NCBI GenBank assembly: GCA_035640455.1 | Contig: DASQWB010000032.1 | Location: forward strand, 26,399-90,398 | Length of the DNA stretch: 64,000 bases | Direction of reading: 5' to 3' | DNA from: AC-50 sp035640455 | GTDB lineage: Bacteria; Actinomycetota; Thermoleophilia; Gaiellales; Gaiellaceae | In this document: one piece after another, positions 15,518 to 22,923 of the stretch | How the letters are laid out: every line of letters starts with the position of its first letter | Numbering within the stretch: position 1 is the stretch's first letter | The notes under the pieces: generated by a model | What the model was told of the DNA's origin: nothing | What the model saw: the letters and a program-made list of their open reading frames with translations, nothing else | Databases searched by the model: none | Translations under genes and position numbers: made by a program

Positions 15518-15876
15518 GCGCAGTCTCCCCTCGGGAAGGAGGTCAAGCTCTGCCCGCCGACGGCATGCCGCTTGATCTGTGCCCGCCGACGCCGGTCAGG
15601 CTCCGGGCTTGCAACACGAGTGTTTAGTACGTCCGGAGTCGAAGGTCAAGAGACGGTATGGCCTCAGCCCCGGCGCGCATTGCCGGGATCCCGACGCCCA
15701 CCAGCGCACCAGTCCACTTCGCCGCGCGCGGCGAAGTGAGTCCTCCGAAATCGGGTGGATCCCCCGCCCACCGATTGTGAACCTCTGCCAGGAGGCTCGG
15801 ACCGTCCCGCGCGGCGAAGTGAGTCTGGTGAGATCGGGTCGGGAGAGGGCGCGGGTGCCTCTGGATTCTCGCGCAG

Positions 15877-16532
15877 CTAGGAGGGATTGGCGCCGCGGGT
15901 CGGGCGCGCGGGTCGGGCGCGCGCGGCGAAGTGAGTCCTCCGAAATCCCCCTCCTAGCCGCACGGCTGCCGGGAGCGCGCAGGGCCCCGGCGAACCTCGC
16001 TGAGCCAGACCGTCCCGCGCGCGGCGAAGTGAGTCCGCCAGCCGCATGGCGTTCGGCGAGCCGCCCGGGCGGAAACGCTGCACGCGCTGTACGACTCCGA
16101 GGTTTAGACTCCGGTTATGGACCTCACGCGTGTCCGGAATCGGACTCTCGTCTATTTCGGCATTGCCGAGGCCGAGGAAGTCGAGTTCCCCCAGCGCATC
16201 TCACCGTTCAAGAGCGGCTTGGGTGTCGTTGTGGGAGCGGTCGTCGCTGGAGTCTTGTTCGGGCTCGTCGAGCGCGACGTCACTGAGGGCGTGGTCGTTG
16301 GCGGAATCTGGCTCGGCCTGATGACTATCCGCTCGGCCTTGGCTCATCACCGCGCCAGACAAGACAAGATGAGCCGAACTCGCTCCTAGGTCAAAGCGGT
16401 AAGCAGCCGCAGCGCGCATCGCGAGCGCCGCCGTTGGGGTAAAACAATCGCGAACGTGGGGTAGCCCGCTCAGCGGCTCAACCGGCAGGGCGCATGGCTA
16501 CTGGCCTTACAGCGTTGCGCCAATCCCTCCTA
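15877..16532. mobile_element. 656-bp unit bounded by CTAGGAGGGATTGGCGC inverted repeats
   Basis: CTAGGAGGGATTGGCGC at 15877-15893 is mirrored exactly (17 bp) at 16516-16532. The first 16 bases equal the arms of the hairpin element at 20071-20239. The unit contains two GCGAAGTGAGTC copies and a 90-residue ORF without transposase features, so it could be a non-autonomous mobile unit. The arms may instead be fragments of separate elements. Confidence 0.45.
16117..16389 (+). CDS. Small hypothetical membrane protein (90 aa)
   Basis: It begins MDLTRVRNRTLVYFGIAEAEE. Two predicted membrane segments follow (GLGVVVGAVVAGVLFGLV and VVVGGIWLGLMTIRSAL), separated by ERDVTEG, with a basic tail. I do not recognise the family. 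Start ATG 16117. It lies within the inverted-repeat unit and the repeat cluster. Its ordinary third-position pattern supports real coding. Confidence 0.6.
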   Translation: MDLTRVRNRTLVYFGIAEAEEVEFPQRISPFKSGLGVVVGAVVAGVLFGLVERDVTEGVVVGGIWLGLMTIRSALAHHRARQDKMSRTRS

Positions 16533-16810
16533 GAAGCGTGTTCGTGCCCATTCAGATAGGCGCCAGAGCCCCGGCGAGCCTCGCTGAGCCAGACCGTCCC
16601 GCGCGCGGCGAAGTGAGTCCGTTGAGATCGGGCCCGGGGAGAGCGCGGGTGCTTCGCTCGACGCCTTCACGGCACGTTCAGCACTCGCGACGCTCGACGC
16701 CCTCGATCTCGTTGATCAGTCGCTCGTCTCCTGTTCGGGGAGAGCGCGCAGAGCCCCGGCAAACCTCGCTGAGTCAGACCGTCCCGCGCGCGGCGAAGTG
16801 AGTCCGTTGA

Positions 16811-17026
16811 GATCGGTCGGGGAGAGCGCCCGAGTGCACTGAGGTCGCCGAGATCGCCGGAGTCGCGAAGCGTACGGCGCTCACATACGCCCGCAGACCC
16901 GACTTTCTGCGTCCGCTCGACAGGCTGGCGTCCGGCCCAGTCTGGCGCCGTAGCGCCGTCGAGAAGTGGGCGAGGAAGACCCTGCCGTTGCCGGTCGGTC
17001 GGCCCGCGAAGAAGAGGAGGCACTGA
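16811..17026 (+). pseudogene. Excisionase-like (Xis/MerR-type HTH) relic lacking a start codon
   Basis: The frame ending at TGA 17024-17026 reads TEVAEIAGVAKRTALTYARR, then PDFLRPLDRLASG and VWRRSAVEKWARK. This is the layout of small AlpA/Xis-type winged-helix proteins (a TEVAE-like helix, a Pro-Asp-Phe turn and a W-R-x-S-x-V-x-x-W wing). Upstream the frame meets TGA at 16808-16810, with no ATG, GTG or TTG between. The lost 5' end coincides with the right end of the sixth repeat copy. It lies 3 bp before the integrase ATG, the usual xis-int order. Confidence 0.65.
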
Positions 17027-17029
17027 GCA

Positions 17030-18265
17030 ATGGCACCACCCCTGCGAGGTTCAATCATCGAGCATCGCCGCAAACGCGGAACCGTGTACTCGGCCCGCTT
17101 TCGCGCCTATGGGAAGCGGCGTCTCGTTGTCCTAGACAAGACGACACGCGCCGAGGCCGAGACGGAACTCCAGAACATCATCGCCGACGTGCGCCGAGGC
17201 ATCTGGCGTCCAAGAGAGCGCACCCCCGTTCCCGTCGAGGCGACGGAGGAAGAGCCGACCTTCCACGTCTTCGCGTCCGAGTGGCTGGAGGAGCATCGCC
17301 TCGGGTTGCGGCCGCGCAGCGTGGAGGCGCTCAAGTGGGCGCTGACCTATCACCTGCTGCCGTATTTCGCGCATCACAAGCTGTCGGCGATCACGCGGCG
17401 CGAGGTTGATCGCTACCGGCGAGGCAAGCTCCGCGAGCGCGAGGAGGGCCTCGTTCCGCGCCCGCTCTCGGATCGCTGCATCAACAAGACGATCTCGATC
17501 CTTGCGCAGATCCTCGACGACGCGATCGAGGCGGACCTGATCGAGACGAACCCGGCGCGCGGGAGGAAGCGGAGGCTCCGGGCGGGCAAGCCGAGCAGGA
17601 ACATCCTCGAACTGGACGAGGTGCGCGCCCTCCTCGCCGCGGCAGGCGCGGACCGGGCGCTGCTAGCGACGATGATCTACGGCGGGCTCCGCATCGGCGA
17701 GCTCCTCGCACTGGAATGGCGCGACGTCGATCTCGCCAATCGCCAGATGCACGTGCGGCACGCGAAGACAGACGCGGGCGAGCGCACCGTCGATCTCACG
17801 CCCGATCTCCACGACGACCTGCTCGCGCACAAGGCGACGACCCGCTTCGGCGGGCCCGACGATCTCGTCTTCCCGGCGGCGAGCGGCAAGCCGAACAACC
17901 GCAGCAACGTCCGCACGCGCATCCTTGCGGGGGCGATCGAGCGGGCGAACGCGAAGCTGGCCGAGGAGGGCAAGCCGCCGATCCAGTCCGGCGTCACGAA
18001 CCACGCGCTGCGCCGGACGTTCGCCAGCCTGCTCTACGAGGCGGGGGAGAGCCCGCCGTATGTGATGGCGCAGATGGGCCACACGAGCGCTGCGCTCGCG
18101 CTTGAGGTGTACGCGAAGGTCATGCAGCGGAAGCGTGATAGCGGGGCGCGCATGGACGCGCTCGTCAGGGGCGCTGAATTGGCACCAAGTGGCACTAACG
18201 GTGGGAACGGCGAGGTTGCGCTTCCCGTGTCGGCCTCGGCCGTGCCGCCGGAAAGCGCCGATTAG
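17030..18265 (+). CDS. int: Tyrosine site-specific recombinase (integrase)
   Basis: The 411-residue protein has an N-terminal arm-binding domain, a SAM-like core-binding domain (~70-170) and the catalytic domain. Catalytic residues are visible: Arg221 (GGLRIGEL), His325 and Arg328 (HALRRTF), His351 (GH) and Tyr361 (VYAKV). It ends 15 bp from the 3' end of tRNA-Val, the standard position for an integrase that uses the tRNA 3' half as attB. A relic excisionase precedes it, so the element may now be locked in place. Confidence 0.95.
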   Translation: MAPPLRGSIIEHRRKRGTVYSARFRAYGKRRLVVLDKTTRAEAETELQNIIADVRRGIWRPRERTPVPVEATEEEPTFHVFASEWLEEHRLGLRPRSVEALKWALTYHLLPYFAHHKLSAITRREVDRYRRGKLREREEGLVPRPLSDRCINKTISILAQILDDAIEADLIETNPARGRKRRLRAGKPSRNILELDEVRALLAAAGADRALLATMIYGGLRIGELLALEWRDVDLANRQMHVRHAKTDAGERTVDLTPDLHDDLLAHKATTRFGGPDDLVFPAASGKPNNRSNVRTRILAGAIERANAKLAEEGKPPIQSGVTNHALRRTFASLLYEAGESPPYVMAQMGHTSAALALEVYAKVMQRKRDSGARMDALVRGAELAPSGTNGGNGEVALPVSASAVPPESAD

Positions 18266-18279
18266 CAACGCGTTCTTGA

Positions 18280-18352
18280 TGGGCGGTGCTGGGCTCGAAC
18301 CAGCGACCTCCTGCTTGTAAGGCAGGCGCTCTCCCAGCTGAGCTAACCGCCC
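18280..18352 (-). tRNA. tRNA-Val (TAC)
   Basis: The reverse strand folds as a 73-nt tRNA: acceptor GGGCGGT/ACCGCCC with discriminator A, D-arm AGCTCAGCTGGGAGAGC, anticodon stem CCTGC/GCAGG with loop CTTACAA (anticodon TAC), and T-arm GCTGG-TTCGAGC-CCAGC. CCA is not encoded. Its 3' half is the presumed integration site of the island to its left. Confidence 0.95.
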
Positions 18353-18355
18353 TGG

Positions 18356-18428
18356 TGCCCCCAGCGGGATTCGAACCCGCGCTACGGCCTTGAAAGGGCC
18401 GTGACCTGGGCCGCTAGTCGATGGGGGC
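18356..18428 (-). tRNA. tRNA-Glu (TTC)
   Basis: The reverse strand folds as a 73-nt tRNA with acceptor GCCCCCA/TGGGGGC and discriminator A. The anticodon loop CTTTCAA gives TTC, and the T-arm is GCGGG-TTCGAAT-CCCGC. It is 3 bp upstream of tRNA-Val on the same strand, so the two are probably cotranscribed. Confidence 0.95.
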
Positions 18429-18480
18429 GGCCGGGCAAGAATAGCCGCCTCCGGCGGGACGACCTGCGAGACTTCCTGCC

Positions 18481-18810
18481 GTGACGGAGCTTCCCCCGGA
18501 GGCCGAGCAGCACGGCATCGCGCCGGCCGTCGAGCCCGAGCCCGGCACGATCGTCGAGACGCGCGAGGAGCGGATCGCCCACCGGCGGCGCCAGCAGCGC
18601 CTCTACGCGTGGGCGTTCCTGCTCGTCGCGTTCCTCGTCGTCCTCGTCGCGCTCGTCGTCGCGAACACGCGCAGCGTGAAGATCAGCTGGGTCGTCGGCT
18701 CGACGCGCACGTCGCTGATCTGGATCATCATCGTCTCCGCCGTCCTCGGCTGGCTCAGCGGGGTCGTCACGAGCCTGCTGTTCGGCCGCCGCAGGCGCCG
18801 CGCGCGCTGA
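18481..18810 (+). CDS. LapA/DUF1049-like small membrane protein
   Basis: The 109-residue product has an acidic N-terminus, a basic patch (RRQQR) and two transmembrane helices (~41-60 and ~74-98). They are joined by NTRSVKISWVVGSTRTSL, which matches the DUF1049/LapA pattern (V-x-x-NT-x-x-V-x-x-x-W). A C-terminal run of arginines follows. LapA proteins assist envelope assembly in Gram-negatives; the role here is unknown. GTG start at 18481. Confidence 0.75.
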   Translation: MTELPPEAEQHGIAPAVEPEPGTIVETREERIAHRRRQQRLYAWAFLLVAFLVVLVALVVANTRSVKISWVVGSTRTSLIWIIIVSAVLGWLSGVVTSLLFGRRRRRAR

Positions 18811-18828
18811 TTCCTATACTCGGCTGCG

Positions 18829-18900
18829 GGGCCGGTAGCTCAGTGGTAGAGCAGGGGACTTTTAATCCCAAGGCCGCAGGTTCGAATCCTGCCCGGCCCA
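18829..18900 (+). tRNA. tRNA-Lys (TTT)
   Basis: This 72-nt cloverleaf has acceptor GGGCCGG/CCGGCCC and discriminator A. The anticodon loop CTTTTAA gives TTT, and the T-arm is GCAGG-TTCGAAT-CCTGC. It is followed at once by CCTAGG, the target duplication of the IS element. Confidence 0.97.
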
Positions 18901-18906
18901 CCTAGG

Positions 18907-20069
18907 ATGGACTGTCACCGAGTGGTCCCGACACTCGGGCCTTTCTTCTTGAGCTGGTAGGCGTGGACGGCGCCCGTCAGAGCGCCGTCCGGTTTTCGGC
19001 TCACGCTCGCCTTCGACCACCACGTCGGAAGGAGAGGAGTGCGCCGCATGTCGGAGGATGACGTGTTGTTCGGCTACCGGTTACGTGTGCTTGACCACGC
19101 CGGTCGCACCTCGGTGAGTGAGGCCTGTCGGGTGTTCGGGATCCATCGTTCGACCTACTACGTCTGGAAGCGGCGGGCGGAGCGGCATGGGCTCGAGATC
19201 CTGCGTCCACGGGAGCGGCGCAGGCCGCGGATGCCGCAGCAGTTCTCTCCATTCGTTGAGGAGCGGATCGTCGCTTTCGCGCTCGGGCATCCCGGGCTCG
19301 GCCCGGGGCGGATCGCGGCGGAGCTGCGCAAGCCGCGCTGGGGCGGCATCGTCGTCTCGCACAACGGCGTTTGGCGCTGTCTGCGACGCCACGGGCTCAA
19401 CACGCGTGCCAAGCGGCTCTCGCTCGTCGCGGGCTACGCCGCGCCCTACGAGCCGCCGCGGCAGCCAGAGCCGGAGCGGCATGTCGAGGCCGAGCGACCC
19501 GGTGAGCTGGTGGGGATGGACTGCTTCTTTGTCGGCAGGCTCGCCGGCTCCAAGGGCTCGGTCTGGCAGCTGACCGCGATCGACGTCGCCTCCAGCTACG
19601 CCGGGGCCGAGCTCGTCACCTGCCCGAAGGGAAACCCGACCGGCCGGCAAGCCTCGAAGCTCGCCCGGCGCGTCGCGGCCGAGCTGCAAGCCGCCGGCTG
19701 GCGGCTCGAGCGCGTGCTCACCGACAACGGTGGCGAGTTCCGCTCAACCGACTTCCGCGACACGCTCGCCAGCCTCGGCACCCGGCACACGCTGATCCGC
19801 GCCGGCCGGCCGCAGACGAACGGCGCAGTCGAAGCGCTGCACAAGACGATCCTCGACGAATGCTGGCGCCCCGCCTTCGCCCGCTACCTGCACGTTCGCT
19901 TCACCGGCCTGAAGCGCGACCTCGACGCCTACCTCCGCTACTACGACGACGAGCGCGCCCACACCGGCCGCCTCACCCGCGGTCGCATCCCCGCCGAGAT
20001 CGTCTACGGTGCCCGCAAGGTGAGAGCGAGATGAGCCGAAACTGTCGGCACATCTCGGTGACGATCCAA
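18907..20069 (+). mobile_element. IS481-like insertion sequence (~1.16 kb) with CCTAGG target duplication
   Basis: The left end (tggactgtcaccgag, 18908-18922) and the right end (ctcggtgacgatcca, 20054-20068) are imperfect inverted repeats. CCTAGG flanks both sides (18901-18906 and 20070-20075). The element holds one DDE transposase gene. A hairpin at 18918-18938 followed by a T-rich stretch may stop tRNA-Lys transcription from entering the IS. Removing the IS and one CCTAGG joins tRNA-Lys directly to the hairpin element at 20071. Confidence 0.75.
19048..20034 (+). CDS. IS481-family DDE transposase
   Basis: The 328-residue protein has an N-terminal helix-turn-helix (SVSEACRVFGIHRSTYYVWKR). 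The integrase core follows, with the DDE triad at Asp158 (GMDCFF), Asp226 (LTDNGGEF) and Glu262 (GAVEALHK). It looks full length and intact. ATG 19048 is preferred because GGAGAGGAG (19031-19039) is correctly spaced for it; an in-frame GTG at 19039 overlaps that site. Confidence 0.92.
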   Translation: MSEDDVLFGYRLRVLDHAGRTSVSEACRVFGIHRSTYYVWKRRAERHGLEILRPRERRRPRMPQQFSPFVEERIVAFALGHPGLGPGRIAAELRKPRWGGIVVSHNGVWRCLRRHGLNTRAKRLSLVAGYAAPYEPPRQPEPERHVEAERPGELVGMDCFFVGRLAGSKGSVWQLTAIDVASSYAGAELVTCPKGNPTGRQASKLARRVAAELQAAGWRLERVLTDNGGEFRSTDFRDTLASLGTRHTLIRAGRPQTNGAVEALHKTILDECWRPAFARYLHVRFTGLKRDLDAYLRYYDDERAHTGRLTRGRIPAEIVYGARKVRAR

Positions 20070-20070
20070 C

Positions 20071-20239
20071 CTAGGAGGGATTGGCGGAACATCGCTTGTG
20101 CCGCCCGAAGCGCGCTGCTCGTCCCGATGCGGCGTCCTCAGTCGCGCCGATAGCGCTGCTATCGACGCTCCCTGCGTCCTTGCCTCGCAACGAGCATCAC
20201 GCTCCGTGCGACGAACGACGTTCCGCCAATCCCTCCTAG
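20071..20239. repeat. Long-hairpin element, copy D (169 bp, inverted orientation)
   Basis: Perfect 20-bp inverted ends (CTAGGAGGGATTGGCGGAAC at 20071-20090, mirrored at 20220-20239) enclose the reverse complement of the core seen at 33505-33672, including gatagcgctgctatc. The right arm contains the TAG stop of the convergent NTF2-like gene. Before the IS insertion the left arm adjoined tRNA-Lys. The element therefore lies between two converging transcription units and may act as a bidirectional terminator or a stable RNA. Confidence 0.75.
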
Positions 20240-20577
20240 CAGGGCTCGTTGGCCCAGCCGAGAAGCTTCCACTCCCCCTCGCGGCGCACGAACAGGCGAA
20301 GGTTGTGGAACTCTCGGCCCTCGACCGCGACGATGCACTTGACGATCGCTCGATCTCCGTAGACCTCGATCGGCTCGACGATGCGGGTGGCGCGAGCGCT
20401 GCCCGCCTTGACCTTCTGGAGGAAGGCGACCTGATCGTCGACGGTTCGGGACTCGTCCGCTCGCTGAAACGCGAGTCGGGGCGCAAGGATCGTGGAGAGC
20501 CAGTCGCGGTCGCCGCTGCTCTCGGCCGCGCCGATCCTCTCGTTCAGCTCCCTGAGCGCCAGCTCGTCAGCGCTCAC
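20236..20577 (-). CDS. NTF2-like (DUF4440/SnoaL-type) protein
   Basis: The 113-residue product has a helical N-terminus (LALRELNERIGAAESSGDRDWLSTILAP). It then has the family's beta strands with VYGDRAIVKCIVAVEGREFHNLRLFVRREGEWKLLGW, the usual DUF4440 ending. Members are small cone-shaped enzymes or binding proteins with unknown substrates. The start is GTG 20577. Its stop is embedded in hairpin element D. Confidence 0.75.
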   Translation of the reverse strand: MSADELALRELNERIGAAESSGDRDWLSTILAPRLAFQRADESRTVDDQVAFLQKVKAGSARATRIVEPIEVYGDRAIVKCIVAVEGREFHNLRLFVRREGEWKLLGWANEPC

Positions 20578-20646
20578 GGCTTACACCCCCCGATCGTGAT
20601 CCAACCATCTTGCCAGGTCTCCTCGCCGGGCTAGTCGGGCTCACCT

Positions 20647-21906
20647 CTAGCCACGGAACTCGTAGGCGCCAATGTCCGGCGCGGGTTCGCGCGGGCGGCC
20701 CGTGATGTCTCTCGTCGGGGCCCAGCGACGGCTCGCCTGGTCGATCAGGAGCGCCGACTTCGCCGTCGGCCGCCCTAGAGCGTCCAGGTCGGCCGGCCCG
20801 ACGACATCCGACGACGTGCATGCCTGACCCCGCAGGACGACGTTCGCCACGAACACCCGCGCCGCGTCGCAGACCGGCCATCGCTGCCCCAGCAGCGCGA
20901 TCACGTTGTTCGCAACGACAGGCCGCAGCCGGCGAGGGACGTCGCCGTAGAGCGAGCTGACGCGAATCGAGCCCTCGTAGCCGTCGCGCCGCCTGGCGCC
21001 GGTGAGGATCGTGTTGTTCACGATCTTCACGTCGTGTGGAAGCCGTCGCGTCCCGCGGCTGCCGACGACGATCGCGACGCGGGCGTGGTAGCCGGGAACA
21101 CGCCGATCCGTGCCGACGAAGACGTTGTTCACGATCGTCGCGTGGTCGATCGCGTTCGTGAGGTAGAGCTGCGCGCCGCCGCTCCGGTAGACGCCGAAGC
21201 GGTTGCCCTCCACCCGCAGCCGGCGACCCAGGAAGAGCTCGACGAGGTCCTGGTGGCCGCACCGGTAGCGGCCCAGAGCGCACGGCAACGTCCGCTCGAA
21301 CCGGTTGTGCCTGATCGTCAGGTCCGAGCCGAAGCGGCCGTGGAGGAAGTCGCACCCGTAGCAGTCGCGGAACCAGTTGTCCTCGAGGGTGATGCGCCTC
21401 GACCACCGGTACAGGAGCACGCAGTTCGCAAACTCGATCGACCGGTCGCCGCAGTGCGTGAACGTGCTCCGCCGGATCGTGACGTCGTGCGGGTCGGGCA
21501 GCAGGATCGACGCCGAGTACGGAGTCCCTCGCGCCGTGACGACGAGGTCGTGGAGGTCGATCCACGCCGAGGTCCTGACCTCGACGAGCGCGTCCTGGAC
21601 GCGCGGGAAGATCGCCAGCCGGCCCAGCGAGACGTGCTGCGTGTGGTCGAGGAGGATCCGCTCCACCCACACGCCCGGGCTCCCGACGACGTCGAGCGGG
21701 CGGGACGACCGCGGTGGGATGACGAGATCGCCGTAGCTCCCCGGCAGCAGGACGACGGTCCCGCCCGAGTCGCGCAGGGCCGAGACCGCCGCCTGGAACT
21801 CCCCCGCACTCCGGACGGTGAGCGCGAGCGAGCGCGGCCGAGCCGCGGGCGCAGCCGCGAGCACGACGAGGGCGAGGGCCGCGGCCAGTGCCGACCGGAT
21901 TAGCAT
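20647..21906 (-). CDS. Secreted right-handed parallel beta-helix protein
   Basis: A signal peptide (MLIRSALAAALALVVLAAAPAA) is followed by about 390 residues with repeating beta-helix coils (VTIRRSTFTHC, ITLEDNWFRDC, LTIRHNRFERT, ATIVNNVFVGT, VKIVNNTILTG). The fold is shared by pectate-lyase-like polysaccharide lyases and by periplasmic copper proteins. I see no defined catalytic residues. The C-terminus ends PAPDIGAYEF, a motif common in such secreted beta-helix proteins. It is divergent from the Rieske gene. Confidence 0.8.
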   Translation of the reverse strand: MLIRSALAAALALVVLAAAPAARPRSLALTVRSAGEFQAAVSALRDSGGTVVLLPGSYGDLVIPPRSSRPLDVVGSPGVWVERILLDHTQHVSLGRLAIFPRVQDALVEVRTSAWIDLHDLVVTARGTPYSASILLPDPHDVTIRRSTFTHCGDRSIEFANCVLLYRWSRRITLEDNWFRDCYGCDFLHGRFGSDLTIRHNRFERTLPCALGRYRCGHQDLVELFLGRRLRVEGNRFGVYRSGGAQLYLTNAIDHATIVNNVFVGTDRRVPGYHARVAIVVGSRGTRRLPHDVKIVNNTILTGARRRDGYEGSIRVSSLYGDVPRRLRPVVANNVIALLGQRWPVCDAARVFVANVVLRGQACTSSDVVGPADLDALGRPTAKSALLIDQASRRWAPTRDITGRPREPAPDIGAYEFRG

Positions 21907-21912
21907 CCGCGC

Positions 21913-22923
21913 ATGGTGTCACCGTCCGCGGTCGGCCTGCAGCCTGCGCTTCGCCGGTGCTGGCACCCTGTCGCGTTCGGGCGCGACCTCGAGCAGGGGC
22001 CGCTTGCCGCGCGCCTGCTCGACGAGCCGCTCGTGCTGTGGCGCGACTCCGCCGGCACCGCCCGCGCGTTCTCGGACCTCTGCATCCACCGCGGGACGGC
22101 ACTCTCGCTCGGCACGGTGGAGGAGGACGAGATTATCTGCCCCTACCACGGCTGGCGCTACGGCAGGGACGGCAGGTGCACGCTGATCCCGCAGCTCGAG
22201 GATCCCACGCGCGTGCCGGCGAAGGCCCGGGCCGAAGCATTCGGCTGCGTCGAGCGCTACGGCATGGTCTGGGTCGCGCTGGAGGAGCCGCGCTGGCCGC
22301 TGCCGGAGGTCCCCGAGCTCGAGTCGGACGAGTGGCGAACCGTGCTCTGCGGCCCCTACGAATGGCGATGCGACGCGTCGCGGCAGGTGGAGAACTTCAC
22401 CGACTTCGGACACTTCCCGTTCGTCCACCCGGGCCTCCTCGGCGACCCGAGCCGGCCGGTCGTGCCGCGCCACGAGGTCGAGACCGACGGCCACGTGCTG
22501 CGCTACGAGATCGTCCGGCCGGAAGCGCCGAACACGGACGACTTCCCGGTGTTCGCCAACGAGGAGCGCGAACGGCCGGTGCGGCGGAACCGCTACGAGC
22601 TGCACCTGCCGTACACGATCGTCCTGCGGCTCGGCTGGGGCGGGCGCGAAGGCATGGTCTACTTCTTCGCCTCGCAGCCGGTCGCGGGTGATCGCTGCAG
22701 CGGCTACCTCGTGGTCGGACGGAACTACAACTTCGAGCAGCCCGACGAGCTGCTCGTCGAGTTCGAGAACGTGATCTTCGGCCAGGACCAGCGCGTCGTC
22801 GAGTCGCAGCGGCCCGAGCAGGTACCGTTCGACCTCGCGGCCGAGCTGCACATGAAGTTCGACGCCGTCGCCGTCGCCTATCGGCGGGCCATGCGCGAGT
22901 CCGGGCTGGCGACGGCCGGCTGA
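21913..22923 (+). CDS. Rieske [2Fe-2S] aromatic-ring-hydroxylating oxygenase, alpha-subunit type
   Basis: The 336-residue protein has the Rieske cluster ligands Cys57-x-His59 (CIHRG) and Cys76-x2-His79 (CPYHGW). A C-terminal catalytic domain contains VENFTDFGHFPFVHPG, where the non-heme iron ligands are expected (D-x2-H-x4-H pattern). It belongs with the single-component Rieske monooxygenases or demethylases such as vanillate O-demethylase; the substrate is unknown. No ferredoxin or reductase gene is next to it. Its 3' end overlaps the convergent kinase gene by 46 bp. Confidence 0.9.
   Translation: MVSPSAVGLQPALRRCWHPVAFGRDLEQGPLAARLLDEPLVLWRDSAGTARAFSDLCIHRGTALSLGTVEEDEIICPYHGWRYGRDGRCTLIPQLEDPTRVPAKARAEAFGCVERYGMVWVALEEPRWPLPEVPELESDEWRTVLCGPYEWRCDASRQVENFTDFGHFPFVHPGLLGDPSRPVVPRHEVETDGHVLRYEIVRPEAPNTDDFPVFANEERERPVRRNRYELHLPYTIVLRLGWGGREGMVYFFASQPVAGDRCSGYLVVGRNYNFEQPDELLVEFENVIFGQDQRVVESQRPEQVPFDLAAELHMKFDAVAVAYRRAMRESGLATAG

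Larger units (their letters stand above)
15731..16803. repeat. Six-copy GCGAAGTGAGTC repeat cluster
   Basis: The core CGCGGCGAAGTGAGTC ends near 15741, 15825, 15936, 16035, 16619 and 16803, always on the plus strand. The last three copies share ~45 bp of upstream sequence (ccccggc-aacctcgctgag-cagaccgtcccg). The second, fifth and sixth share downstream gagatcgg...ggggagagcgc. The first and third share tcctccgaaatc. Spacing is irregular (~80-580 bp), so this is not CRISPR. The cluster fills the non-coding parts of 15518-16116 and 16390-16837, where I see no other genes except the 90-residue ORF. Confidence 0.7.

Noticed and set aside
16459..16512. tRNA-like stretch (gctcagcggctcaaccggcag resembles a D-arm)
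   Set aside because: No consistent acceptor, anticodon or T-arm pairing could be completed; at best a relic.
15731..16803. CRISPR array
   Set aside because: The repeat spacing varies from about 80 to 580 bp, flanks are partly shared, and no cas genes are present.
20071..20239. Integron attC site
   Set aside because: The arms lack paired RYYYAAC/GTTRRRY core sites and there is no integron integrase or cassette array.
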